A stretch of DNA of 64,000 nt. Origin: Flavobacterium sp. J372. Its GTDB lineage: Bacteria; Bacteroidota; Bacteroidia; Flavobacteriales; Flavobacteriaceae. Positions 45,221 to 54,605 of the stretch are shown here, one piece after another (the stretch's first letter is position 1; every line of letters begins with the position of its first letter). Location of the stretch: contig NZ_JAJOMZ010000004.1 of NCBI RefSeq assembly GCF_024699965.1, positions 806,001-870,000 on the forward strand. Reading direction: 5' to 3'. Both the position numbers and the translations under genes were made by a program. Below the pieces are notes generated by a model. It saw only the letters and a list, made by a program, of their open reading frames with translations. It was not told the DNA's origin and did no database searches.

Positions 45221-45250
45221 TTGCCTGAAAAAAATTAAAAAGTATCTTTG
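45221..45250 (+). promoter_or_regulatory. Internal promoter before the glycosyltransferase
   Basis: TTG at 45221-45223, a 19-base spacer and TATCTTTG at 45243-45250 make a full -33/-7 Bacteroidetes promoter in the only sizeable gap (78 bases) in the second half of the operon. It probably gives separate expression to the last five genes. Confidence 0.75.
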
Positions 45251-45277
45251 CAGACCTTAACAAACGGCTGTAACTTA

Positions 45278-46456
45278 ATGGACACTGCGCCACAGTATTA
45301 TACAAAAATAAAAGACCTAAACTGCTGCGTTATTATACCCACGTATAATAATGATAAAACCCTGCAGCGTGTGGTAAGCGGCGTGCTTGGGTATACAGCT
45401 AACGCTATTGTGGTAAATGACGGCGCAACTGATGCTACCTCTCAAATACTGGCGCAATACCCGCAGATTACAGTTATAAACCACGAAACAAATAAAGGTA
45501 AAGGCATCGCCCTGCAAACCGGTTTTAAAACCGCTCTTGCTATGGGCTATGATTATGCCATAACTATCGATAGTGACGGGCAGCACTATCCAGATGACAT
45601 CCCTGTTTTTATAGAAATGCTGGAGGCTGAAGGCCCGGCATTACTTATAGGCAGCAGGAATATGGCACATGAGTCGGTACCGAAGAAAAGCAGCACCGGT
45701 AACCGGATTTCGAATTACTGGGTATGGGTTGAGACGGGCATTAAGCTTACTGATACGCAATCGGGTTACAGGCTGTATCCGTTAAAGTTTCTGCCAAAAA
45801 AATTCTATACCAATAAGTTTGAGTTCGAAATCGAGATAATTACCCGTACCGCATGGAATGGTGTACCGGTAAAAAATGTGCCTGTAAAAGTGTTGTATGA
45901 CCCTGATGAACGGGTATCGCACTTCCGCCCATTTCAGGATTTTACCCGAATCAGCATTCTCCATACCATTCTTACCACTATCGCTATCCTGTACATAAAA
46001 CCCCGCGATTTTATACGGGGCTTTAAAAAAAAAGGCCTTAAGCGATTCTTTTTAGAGAATGTATTGGAAAGTGGCGACAGCAACCACAAAAAAGCATTTT
46101 CTATAGCGCTTGGGGTGTTTATCGGGATTGTTCCTCTTTGGGGATTACAAACGGTTACCGTACTTTTCCTGGCTTATGTATTACGGCTCAACAAGCTTAT
46201 TGCGTTCGCATTTTCAAACGTGAGCCTGCCCCCCGCAATTCCGTTTATCGTGTTGGCATCACTATATATTGGCGGCCTTGTAGTTAATAACACACACCCA
46301 ATTACCGACTTTTCGGTTGAAAGCATAAAGCAGAATTTTGTGCAGTATGTAGTAGGCAGTGTAATATTGGCAACAATATCGGCAACTGTTGCAGGTGTTA
46401 CAGGCTATGCGCTGCTATCGGCATTCAACAAACCAAAACAACACGGCAATGCATAA
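45278..46456 (+). CDS. Family 2 glycosyltransferase with C-terminal DUF2062
   Basis: A 392-residue protein. The start at 45278 (MDTAPQYYTKIKDLNCCVII) lies 27 bases after the promoter element; an earlier TTG is less likely because it would overlap it. GT2 fold with VIIPTYNND, NDGATDAT, KGKGIALQTGFKTA and the metal-binding DSDGQHYPDD. From about residue 245 a DUF2062 membrane segment follows. It resembles polyprenyl-phosphate mannosyl or glucosyl transferases. The sugar acceptor is unknown. Confidence 0.9.
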   Translation: MDTAPQYYTKIKDLNCCVIIPTYNNDKTLQRVVSGVLGYTANAIVVNDGATDATSQILAQYPQITVINHETNKGKGIALQTGFKTALAMGYDYAITIDSDGQHYPDDIPVFIEMLEAEGPALLIGSRNMAHESVPKKSSTGNRISNYWVWVETGIKLTDTQSGYRLYPLKFLPKKFYTNKFEFEIEIITRTAWNGVPVKNVPVKVLYDPDERVSHFRPFQDFTRISILHTILTTIAILYIKPRDFIRGFKKKGLKRFFLENVLESGDSNHKKAFSIALGVFIGIVPLWGLQTVTVLFLAYVLRLNKLIAFAFSNVSLPPAIPFIVLASLYIGGLVVNNTHPITDFSVESIKQNFVQYVVGSVILATISATVAGVTGYALLSAFNKPKQHGNA

Positions 46457-49400
46457 GTTTTTTATTGCCATACACCTCTTTGTTGCGAAGAACAGGCTTA
46501 TTGCTATTGGCATGGCACTGGCTTTCCTTGCGCTGTTCGGGTTTTTTGCCATGCAGATACGTTTTGAGGAAGACATTACACGCCTGATACCTAAAAATGA
46601 GCGTACAGACGAGGCCGCGAAAGTACTGCGCCAGCTAAATTTTTCTGATAAGATTACGGTTATTATCAACCGTGACATGAGCGACGGTAAGTTGGAAGAC
46701 CTTTCACAGACAGCAACAATATTTCTTGACAGCCTGCAGTCGTGCAATGATTACATTAAAGGTGTGCAGGGCAAAGTAGATGACGAAAACATACAGGAGA
46801 CTTTCGGGTTTGTGTATGATAATCTGCCGCTATTCCTTAATGAAAAAGATTATGAGAAGCTTTCAATAAAGCTAAATCGCGACAGTATTGCGGCTATTGT
46901 ACAGGCCAATTACCGGAGTATTATCTCGCCGTCAGGACTTGTTACTAAAGACTTTGTATTGAAAGACCCGCTGGGCATGTCACTTATCGGCTTGAAGAAA
47001 CTGCGCCAATTGGGTATGGGTGACGACTTCCTTTTGCAGGATGGTTTTGTAATGACCAAAGACAGCTCTAAGGTATTATTGTTCATCAACCCTAAATTTG
47101 CCGGAAACGAAACCAAGGAAAACACCGCTTTTGTTGACAGGCTCAACAGCATTAAAGATAACCTGAACACGGCATCAAAGGGCAGAACCACCATAGAATA
47201 CTTTGGGTCTATACCCATTGCTGTGGCCAATGCCAAACAGATAAAAAGCGACATACAGACTACTACCATAGTTGCGCTCGGGCTGCTGATGCTCATCTTC
47301 ATCATTTATTACCGCAGGCTCTATATACCGCTGATAATACTCATTCCAACGATTTTCGGGGCGCTGTTTGCTGTGGCATTGCTGTATTTTTTACGCGGCA
47401 CCATTTCGGCCATATCATTAAGTATCGGGTCTATTTTGCTCGGGGTTACTATAGACTATGCCTTGCATATCCTTACGCATTACAAGCATAACAGCGATAT
47501 AAGGGTGCTGTATAAAGACATTACCATGCCGCTTATCATGAGCAGCAGTACAACCGCCGTAGCTTTCCTTTGCCTGTTGTTTGTAAACTCTGATGCGCTG
47601 AAAGACCTGGGCATATTTGCGGCGGTAAGCGTAATGGTAACATCAGTGTTTTCGCTGCTTATCATTCCGCACCTGTACAAACCGTCGGCATCTGCGGCTG
47701 AGGCAGATCATAATACGGCACTCGACAAGCTGGCAGGCTTTTCTTTCCACAAAAACAGGCCGCTTATCATCCTTAGCATCTTCGTCATCACAGCCAGTTT
47801 CTTTACATTTAATAAAGTTGTTTTTAATAACGATATCTCACAGCTGAATTATGTGCCTGACGATATAAAGCATGCGGAAAAGAGCCTTGAGGCATCAACC
47901 AGCCTTACCTCAAAATCGCTATACCTCGCCACTTACGGTAATACGCCTGATGAGGTTTTGCAGAAAAATTCGGCGCTTGCACAATCGCTTGAAAAAGATA
48001 AAGCCGGCAAAAAACTATTAAGCTATAGCACTGTCGGGAACATTGTGTTATCAGAAAAAGAACAGCAGGAAAGAATAGCCCGGTGGAATGCTTTCTGGCA
48101 AGGGCGAAAAGAAAATACGGTACAGCTATTTGCGGAAGAAGGCACGAAACTGGGTTTCAAACCTGATGCCTACCAGCCATTTTTTACTCATCTTCAAAAA
48201 AATTTTATGCCTGTTTCACTTCAGGATTACCTGAATGTGAAAACACTCTATCTAAACGAATTTATTTCGCAGAAAGATGGTTTTTACACTGCAACATCTG
48301 TAGTGAAAGTTGCACCGGAGCAGCGTGATGCGCTCGTAAATGAATTACAGAAAAAACAGGGACTTGTGGTTATAGACCGCCAGCAGATGAACGAAACTTT
48401 CCTGGGTGGTTTGAGAGATGATTTTAATACGCTCATCAACTATTCGTTTGTAGCGCTGCTGCTTATACTGTACATCTTCTTCAGGCGTGTTGAGCTGGTT
48501 ATGATAGCCAGCATCCCGATAATTATAACAGGTATTGTCACCACCGGTATCATGGGCATGTTCGGCATAGAGCTCAACATCTTCAGTACTATTGTGTGCA
48601 CGTTGGTGTTTGGTCACGGGGTCGACTTCAGCATTTTCATGACCAGTGCCCTTCAAAAGGAATACACTTACGGCAGGAATGAGATGGCTACCTACCGGAC
48701 ATCAATATTGCTTGCCGTACTTACTACAGTTCTCGGAATAGGCGCTCTCGTGTTTGCCGGCCACCCTGCCCTTAAGTCCATATCATCGGTATCGCTTATC
48801 GGAGTGTTTGCAGCGCTTGTCATCACATTTATCTTTTACCCGATACTGTTCCGCTTTTTCCTTACGCACAGGGTGAAAAAAGGTAAGTCGCCTTACCAGT
48901 TCCGCACGCTGGTGCATTCCATATTTTCGTTCATTTACTATGGTTTGGGCGGATTCCTGCTGTCTATATTCAGCCTGGTGTTCATCAACCTTATCCCGGC
49001 TAAAAAGCATTGGAAGATGAAGGTGTTCCGCTACCTGATGTCGAAATTCATGAAGTCGGTACTGTACACCAACCCGTTTACAAGCAAGCGCATCATAAAC
49101 CCGCACAATGAAACATTTGATAAGCCTGCTGTTATCATTGCCAATCACACTTCCTTCCTTGATATTCTTGCCGTGGGTATGCTTAGTCCCAAAATCATTT
49201 ACCTGGTGAGCGACTGGGTGTATAATTCGCCTGTGTTTGGTATTGGCGTAAAACTGGCCGGCTTCTATCCTGTATCGCAGGGGCTTGAGGGCGGGGTAGA
49301 GCATCTTCGCAAAAAAGTAAAGCAAGGCTACTCGCTGGTAATTTTCCCGGAAGGAACACGCTCAACAACCAACCAGATACACCGTTTCCACAAAGGGGCT

Positions 49401-50117
49401 TTCTATCTTGCGGAAGAGTTTGGGCTTGACATTGTGCCGATAATTATCCATGGAAATTCTGAAGTGCTGCCAAAAGGCGATTTTATCATTGAAGACGGTA
49501 GCATTGATGTACACATCCTCCCAAGAATTACGGCTGATGATAAATCGCTTGGGGAAAACTATGCCGCCCGTACCCGAAATCTAACCAAATGGTTCAGGGA
49601 GCAGTTTGCCGCAATACGTAAAGCAGGTGAGGGGCCGGATTATTTCAGGCGGATAATCATGAACAGCTTTGTTTACAAAGAACCTGAAATTGTAAAGGCT
49701 GTAAAGCAGAATTTTTATAAAAGCAAAAACATCTTCAACAAGCTGAACGGCTATATCGGCTCAAAAGCAACTATATTACATTTTGCGGCTGATTATGGAG
49801 AACTTGATGTACTGCTGGCATTGCAGGAACCACAGCGAAAAATCGTCAGCTATATAGCCGATGAAGACAAACGCGATGTAGCCCGAACCAGTTATATCAA
49901 AAGAAAACGCGATATTGCATATACAAACATGCCCGCGCCGGAAGGTAGCTTTGACATTGTTTTAATTACTGATGCAGCAGCCAATGTACCTGCAACTGTT
50001 ATTGAAAATACAGAGCGCATAGTAATTGCCGGTGAAGCAATGGCAAAAAACATGATATTTGAAGAATTTATGGCGGAATATGAAGAGGAAGGCTTCAGGA
50101 TATTGAAAAGAGCATGA
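46449..50117 (+). CDS. Trifunctional MMPL transporter / PlsC acyltransferase / methyltransferase-like protein
   Basis: A 1222-residue fusion. Residues ~1-800 are an MMPL/RND exporter with two sets of membrane segments and periplasmic loops. About 840-1060 is a PlsC-like acyltransferase with NHTSFLDIL (H-x4-D) and FPEGTRS. The last ~150 residues resemble a class I methyltransferase, but the glycine-rich SAM motif reads ILHFAADYGELDV, so SAM binding is doubtful. The start at 46449 overlaps the glycosyltransferase stop. The fusion links lipid acylation to transport, which fits movement or final acylation of flexirubin. Confidence 0.88.
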   Translation: MHKFFIAIHLFVAKNRLIAIGMALAFLALFGFFAMQIRFEEDITRLIPKNERTDEAAKVLRQLNFSDKITVIINRDMSDGKLEDLSQTATIFLDSLQSCNDYIKGVQGKVDDENIQETFGFVYDNLPLFLNEKDYEKLSIKLNRDSIAAIVQANYRSIISPSGLVTKDFVLKDPLGMSLIGLKKLRQLGMGDDFLLQDGFVMTKDSSKVLLFINPKFAGNETKENTAFVDRLNSIKDNLNTASKGRTTIEYFGSIPIAVANAKQIKSDIQTTTIVALGLLMLIFIIYYRRLYIPLIILIPTIFGALFAVALLYFLRGTISAISLSIGSILLGVTIDYALHILTHYKHNSDIRVLYKDITMPLIMSSSTTAVAFLCLLFVNSDALKDLGIFAAVSVMVTSVFSLLIIPHLYKPSASAAEADHNTALDKLAGFSFHKNRPLIILSIFVITASFFTFNKVVFNNDISQLNYVPDDIKHAEKSLEASTSLTSKSLYLATYGNTPDEVLQKNSALAQSLEKDKAGKKLLSYSTVGNIVLSEKEQQERIARWNAFWQGRKENTVQLFAEEGTKLGFKPDAYQPFFTHLQKNFMPVSLQDYLNVKTLYLNEFISQKDGFYTATSVVKVAPEQRDALVNELQKKQGLVVIDRQQMNETFLGGLRDDFNTLINYSFVALLLILYIFFRRVELVMIASIPIIITGIVTTGIMGMFGIELNIFSTIVCTLVFGHGVDFSIFMTSALQKEYTYGRNEMATYRTSILLAVLTTVLGIGALVFAGHPALKSISSVSLIGVFAALVITFIFYPILFRFFLTHRVKKGKSPYQFRTLVHSIFSFIYYGLGGFLLSIFSLVFINLIPAKKHWKMKVFRYLMSKFMKSVLYTNPFTSKRIINPHNETFDKPAVIIANHTSFLDILAVGMLSPKIIYLVSDWVYNSPVFGIGVKLAGFYPVSQGLEGGVEHLRKKVKQGYSLVIFPEGTRSTTNQIHRFHKGAFYLAEEFGLDIVPIIIHGNSEVLPKGDFIIEDGSIDVHILPRITADDKSLGENYAARTRNLTKWFREQFAAIRKAGEGPDYFRRIIMNSFVYKEPEIVKAVKQNFYKSKNIFNKLNGYIGSKATILHFAADYGELDVLLALQEPQRKIVSYIADEDKRDVARTSYIKRKRDIAYTNMPAPEGSFDIVLITDAAANVPATVIENTERIVIAGEAMAKNMIFEEFMAEYEEEGFRILKRA

Positions 50118-51648
50118 CAGAGAAAAAGAAATATGATGTTGTAATCATTGGCAGCGGCCTTGGCGGTCTGGTGTCGTCAATCATACTTGCCAAAGAAGGT
50201 TACAAGGTGTGCGTGCTGGAGAAGAACAACCAGTTTGGCGGCAACCTGCAGACCTTCGTGCGTGACAAAACTATTTTTGACACGGGCATACACTATATAG
50301 GCGGGCTTGCCGAGGGCCAGAACCTTAACAGCTACTTTAAGTACATCGGGATCATGGACGACCTTAACCTCAAAAAGATGGATGAGGATGCCTATGACAT
50401 CATTTCATTTGATGATGACCCGGTAGCGTATCCGCATGCGCAGGGGTATGAGAACTTCGTCAGGCAGCTGGTAAAATACTTCCCCGAAGAAGAAGAAAAC
50501 CTGAAGGCGTATTGTGATATGCTGATAAAGACCTGCAACTCTTTCCCCCTGTATAACCTTGATAACATGGGCGACGGCTATGACAGCTCGCTGCTTTCAA
50601 TCAACGCGAAAGAATATATTGATAGCATCACGCAGAATGAAAAATTGCGTGCTGTGCTGGCAGGCTCTAATTTCCTGTATGCGGGGATAGAAGATAAGTC
50701 GCCGCTGTATGTACATGCGCTATCTGTCAACTCATACATGCAAAGCTCCTGGCGCTGTGTAAACGGCGGCAGCCAGATAACCAAACAGCTTATAAAACAG
50801 CTGAAAAAACATGGCGGCGAAACCTATAAATACAAAGAAGTGACGGGCTTCGGGTTTGATGGCGAGACACTTGTTTCGGCTAAAACAAAAGACGGCGATG
50901 AGTTCTTTGCCGATATGTTTATATCAAACATAGAGCTGAAGACTACCCTGAAGATGATTGGCTCAGATAAATTCCGCAAGGCATTTTACAACCGTGTACA
51001 GGATTTGGAAGTAGTGGGTTCGGCATTCAGCCTGTACCTTGTGTTTAAGCCCGGCACCTTCCCGTATATGAACCACAATTACTATCATTTTAAAGATAGC
51101 AGCCGCGTATGGAAAACCATGGAATGCACTAAGGAAAGTTGGCCTGAAGGGTATATGGTAAGCATGAACGTAGCAGGCAAGCAGGGTGAATGGGCCGAGA
51201 GCATGACGCTCATCACCTTTATGGATTTTGAAGAGGTAAGGCAATGGGCGCATACCAAAAACACTACTGCCGAAAAAGAAGACAGGGGGAGGCTTACGAA
51301 AAATTTAAGGCTGAAAAGACCGAGCAGTTCCTTAAAGAGGTGGAGAAGAAATTTCCCGGCATACGCGACTGCATAAAATCGGTACACACGTCAACGCCAT
51401 TGTCATACCGTGATTACATCGGGGGGCATAACGGCAACCTTTACGGCTACGTGAAAGACAGCAATAACCCTATGAAAACCTTCATCCCCACAAAGGCTAA
51501 AGTACCGAATTTGTACTTTACGGGGCAGAGCATCAACATGCACGGCGTATTGGGCGTAACCATTGGAGCGGTGGTAACCTGTGCTGATATTTTGGGAAAA
51601 GAATACCTGGTGAACAAGATAAATGCCGAACTGAACCGGAATGCTTAA
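50114..51648 (+). pseudogene. Second CrtI-like FAD-dependent oxidoreductase, frameshifted at G5
   Basis: The first ORF runs from MTEKKKYDVVIIGSGLGGLVSSI (FAD site) to 51376, but after AEKEDRG the frame breaks. One more G in the G5 run (51285-51289) joins AYEKFKAEKTEQFLKEVEKK and continues to PNLYFTGQSINMHGVLGV and the end at 51648, giving ~511 residues, the normal length of the phytoene-desaturase-like family. Paralogue of the enzyme at 28981. It probably oxidises or reduces the polyene or resorcinol. Confidence 0.83.
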
Positions 51649-53311
51649 ACGGATTTACATACTGCTGCTGGTTTTTACTGCAATGCAGCTGGCCTCATGC
51701 GGCACATATAAATCTATCCATCACAAGCCGGTTACTGAAGGTTATAATGCCACTGTGCCTGTTGTGGAGAAGGTAAACGACAGTACTTTTATTTCAGGAA
51801 GGAATTCCCTCACGAAAAATGAACAAGGCCAGTGGGAACTTTATATTGAGGGTGACCCATTGCAGCGAGGGCTGGTGAACGGCGCACTTACGCAAAGCCT
51901 CATGCAAAAACAGGAACATGCTTTCCTTGGAAAGGTGCAGGAGCTGGTGCCGTCAAAATTTAAGCAGTCGCTGCTACGGCAGTTTTTAAAGTGGTACAAT
52001 CGTAAGCTGTACCTGCATGTACCCGAAGAATACAAGACTGAGATTTATGGACTCTCACAGTATATGCCGGACGACTTTGATAATGTTGCCCCGCCCTATC
52101 TTCGCGCCCTGTATCTGCATGCCGCACATGATATTGGCCATGCCCTTAACGACCTTGCCCTTGTAGGATGCACATCATTCGCGGCATGGGGAAACAAAAC
52201 CGAAGATGGTTCATTACTGCTGGCGCGCAACCTTGACTTCTATGCCGGTGATGAATTTGCCGAAGATAAAGTCATTGCTTTTGTAAAGCCCGATAAGGGC
52301 TATCCGTACATGTCAGTTGTATGGGGTGGTTTCATCGGCAATCTATCAGGGATGAATTATGAAGGCCTAACCGTAACCATTAATGCCGGGAAAAGCGATG
52401 TACCGCTGATTGCAAAAACGCCTATATCATTGCTCAGCCGGGAGATACTGCAATACGCAAAGAATATTGACGAAGCCATTGCCATTGCAAAAAAACGTGA
52501 AGTATTTGTATCAGAAAGCATCATGGTGGGCAGCGCAAATGATAAAAGGGCGGTACTGATTGAGGTATCGCCTGAAAAGTTCGGGGTGTATGATGTAGTG
52601 AATTCAACGCAACTTATATGCAGCAACCATTTTCAGAGCGACACCTACAAAGACGACAAAAACAATACGGAAACCATTCGCGACAGCCATTCGGAATATC
52701 GTTATGAAAGAATGGAAGAACTGTTGGAGGAGAACAATAAAGTTGGCCCTGAAGAAGCGGCTGAAATAATGCGCAACCGTGAGGGTCTTAGCGACCTGGT
52801 TATAGGATACGGAAACGAAAAGGCCATTAACCAGCTGCTGGCACACCATACTGTAATCTTTAAACCGGAGCAAAAACAAGTATGGGTTTCGTCAAATCCA
52901 TACAACCTTGGCGAATTTACAGGATATGATCTGGACGAAATATTTTCTTCCCGAAGGCAAAAACCGGCTGTAAAGTCGTTGCAGGAGCCGTTGATGCTGC
53001 TTCCTGAAGATGAATTTAAATATTCAGAAGAATTCAAAAATTACGAGGAATTCAGAAAGCTTGACAGGGTAATTGATAAGGCAGTTGCAAATGATGAAAA
53101 GCTTCCTTCCGGGTTTATCGAAACCTATCAGAGTCTGAACCCAGAGCATTGGAAAGTGTACTACAGCGCGGGTTTGTACTTTTACAAAAAAGGCTATCTG
53201 GCTGCCGCACGTCAGCAATTCTCGACAGCCTTAATCAAAGAAATCACTACCTTGCCGGCCCGTGAAAACATTGAAGGATACCTGAGAAAACTTAACAGGA
53301 AAACAGAATAG
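51641..53311 (+). CDS. C45 family acyltransferase-like lipoprotein
   Basis: A 556-residue lipoprotein: the signal MLKRIYILLLVFTAMQLASC places Cys20 as lipid site. From about 100 a C45 (acyl-CoA:6-aminopenicillanic acid acyltransferase) domain follows, with LALVGCTSFAAWGNKTEDGS giving the N-terminal nucleophile Cys after self-cleavage, and LLLARNLDFY. Residues after ~430 form a helical TPR-like end. It may hydrolyse or transfer an acyl group in the periplasm. It overlaps the previous gene by 8 bases. Confidence 0.85.
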   Translation: MLKRIYILLLVFTAMQLASCGTYKSIHHKPVTEGYNATVPVVEKVNDSTFISGRNSLTKNEQGQWELYIEGDPLQRGLVNGALTQSLMQKQEHAFLGKVQELVPSKFKQSLLRQFLKWYNRKLYLHVPEEYKTEIYGLSQYMPDDFDNVAPPYLRALYLHAAHDIGHALNDLALVGCTSFAAWGNKTEDGSLLLARNLDFYAGDEFAEDKVIAFVKPDKGYPYMSVVWGGFIGNLSGMNYEGLTVTINAGKSDVPLIAKTPISLLSREILQYAKNIDEAIAIAKKREVFVSESIMVGSANDKRAVLIEVSPEKFGVYDVVNSTQLICSNHFQSDTYKDDKNNTETIRDSHSEYRYERMEELLEENNKVGPEEAAEIMRNREGLSDLVIGYGNEKAINQLLAHHTVIFKPEQKQVWVSSNPYNLGEFTGYDLDEIFSSRRQKPAVKSLQEPLMLLPEDEFKYSEEFKNYEEFRKLDRVIDKAVANDEKLPSGFIETYQSLNPEHWKVYYSAGLYFYKKGYLAAARQQFSTALIKEITTLPARENIEGYLRKLNRKTE

Positions 53312-53312
53312 C

Positions 53313-54605
53313 ATGAACATCCCCTCCATAGAGAAAGCGCCGCTGCACGAGATAAAAATACACCAGGAGGTACGCCTGCGTGAGGCTTTAGAATATGTTG
53401 CTGAAAATTCGCCCTACTATAAAGTGCTTTTTAACCGTGAAGGGATTGATGTTGCATCCATAAAAAAGCTGGAAGATTTACAGCAGCTTCCTGTCACTAC
53501 CAAAGAGCATTTGCAGGAATTCAATGATGATTTCCTTTGTGTTCCACGAACAAAAATTGTTGACTATACTACCACTTCGGGTACATCGGGCAAGCCTGTA
53601 ACGTTTGGGCTTACTGATAAAGACCTTGACCGCCTGGCATATAACGAAGCCATTTCTTTCATCTGCTCAGGCGTGCAGGAAGGAGACGTTGTTCAGCTGA
53701 TGACAACTATCGATCGCCGTTTTATGGCAGGCCTTGCCTACTTCCTCGGTCTCCGCAAAATGGGTGCTGGCGTGATTCGCGTAGGTGCCGGCATACCTGA
53801 ACTGCAATGGGATTCTATACTCAAATACAAACCGGCCTACTTAATCACGGTACCGTCTTTCCTGCTAAAGCTGATAGAGTATGCCGAAGCGCATGGCATT
53901 GACTATAATGCATCGGGCATACGCGGTGCGGTATGTATTGGCGAGCCATTGCGCAACCAGGATTTTTCTATGAATATGCTTTCGCAGAAGATTACGGAGA
54001 AGTGGGACATAAAGCTTTTCTCAACCTATGCCTCTACCGAAATGAGCACTGCCTTTGCGGAATGTGAATACCAGTGCGGCGGGCATCACCACCCCGAACT
54101 TATCATTGCTGAAGTGCTTGACGAGAAAAACAATCCTGTATCAAATGGCGGTACCGGCGAACTTACAGTAACTACCCTGGGCGTTGAAGGGATGCCACTA
54201 GTGCGTTTCAAGACGGGCGACATCGTGCAGCTGCACTACGAGCCATGCCAGTGCGGGCGTACCACGATGCGCGTAGGCCCGGTTATAGGCCGTACGCAGC
54301 AAATGATAAAATACAAAGGCACCACGCTGTACCCTCCGGCCATGAACGATCTACTAAATGCCTTTAGTGAGATTGAAGGGCATATTATTGAAATATCAGT
54401 TAACGATTTGGGTACTGACGAAATTCTCATCAAAGCCGCCACCAAAACCCCCAGCGAAGAACTGATGCTGCAGGTGAAAGACCATTTCCGCGCAAAACTC
54501 CGGGTAACTCCAAAGATTATCTTCACCACTCCCGAGGAACTTGGCAAAACCATGTTCCCGCCCATGAGCCGTAAACCGGTTAATTTTATTGACAGGCGCT
54601 CATAG
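53313..54605 (+). CDS. Phenylacetate-CoA ligase-like aromatic acid ligase
   Basis: A 430-residue adenylate-forming enzyme of the PaaK type. P-loop TTTSGTSGKPVTFG; STYASTEMS motif; LVRFKTGDIV motif. Cys-rich patches CEYQCGG and CQCGR may bind zinc. It should activate an aryl acid, most probably 4-coumarate made by the ammonia-lyase, for loading as the polyene starter. Last gene of the cluster. Confidence 0.9.
   Translation: MNIPSIEKAPLHEIKIHQEVRLREALEYVAENSPYYKVLFNREGIDVASIKKLEDLQQLPVTTKEHLQEFNDDFLCVPRTKIVDYTTTSGTSGKPVTFGLTDKDLDRLAYNEAISFICSGVQEGDVVQLMTTIDRRFMAGLAYFLGLRKMGAGVIRVGAGIPELQWDSILKYKPAYLITVPSFLLKLIEYAEAHGIDYNASGIRGAVCIGEPLRNQDFSMNMLSQKITEKWDIKLFSTYASTEMSTAFAECEYQCGGHHHPELIIAEVLDEKNNPVSNGGTGELTVTTLGVEGMPLVRFKTGDIVQLHYEPCQCGRTTMRVGPVIGRTQQMIKYKGTTLYPPAMNDLLNAFSEIEGHIIEISVNDLGTDEILIKAATKTPSEELMLQVKDHFRAKLRVTPKIIFTTPEELGKTMFPPMSRKPVNFIDRRS

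Larger units (their letters stand above)
21777..54605. other. Flexirubin-type aryl polyene / dialkylresorcinol biosynthetic gene cluster
   Basis: One divergent oxidoreductase and about 31 co-directional genes. Diagnostic members are an aromatic ammonia-lyase, DarA and DarB for dialkylresorcinol, two ACPs, three full ketosynthases plus a Cys-less partner, FabG, several hotdog proteins, an aromatic acid ligase, acyltransferases and lipid transport genes. This combination is the one reported for flexirubins in Flavobacterium johnsoniae and Chitinophaga pinensis. Nearly all genes overlap or are separated by fewer than 20 bases, with one clear internal promoter at 45221-45250. Confidence 0.93.

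Noticed and set aside
48783..49325. 180-residue minus-strand ORF within the MMPL fusion
   Set aside because: Antisense frame of the acyltransferase domain; His/Tyr-rich noise.
51244..51648. Separate 134-residue gene after the second FAD oxidoreductase
   Set aside because: It is the C-terminal part of that enzyme; one base in a G5 run joins the frames and restores the family length.
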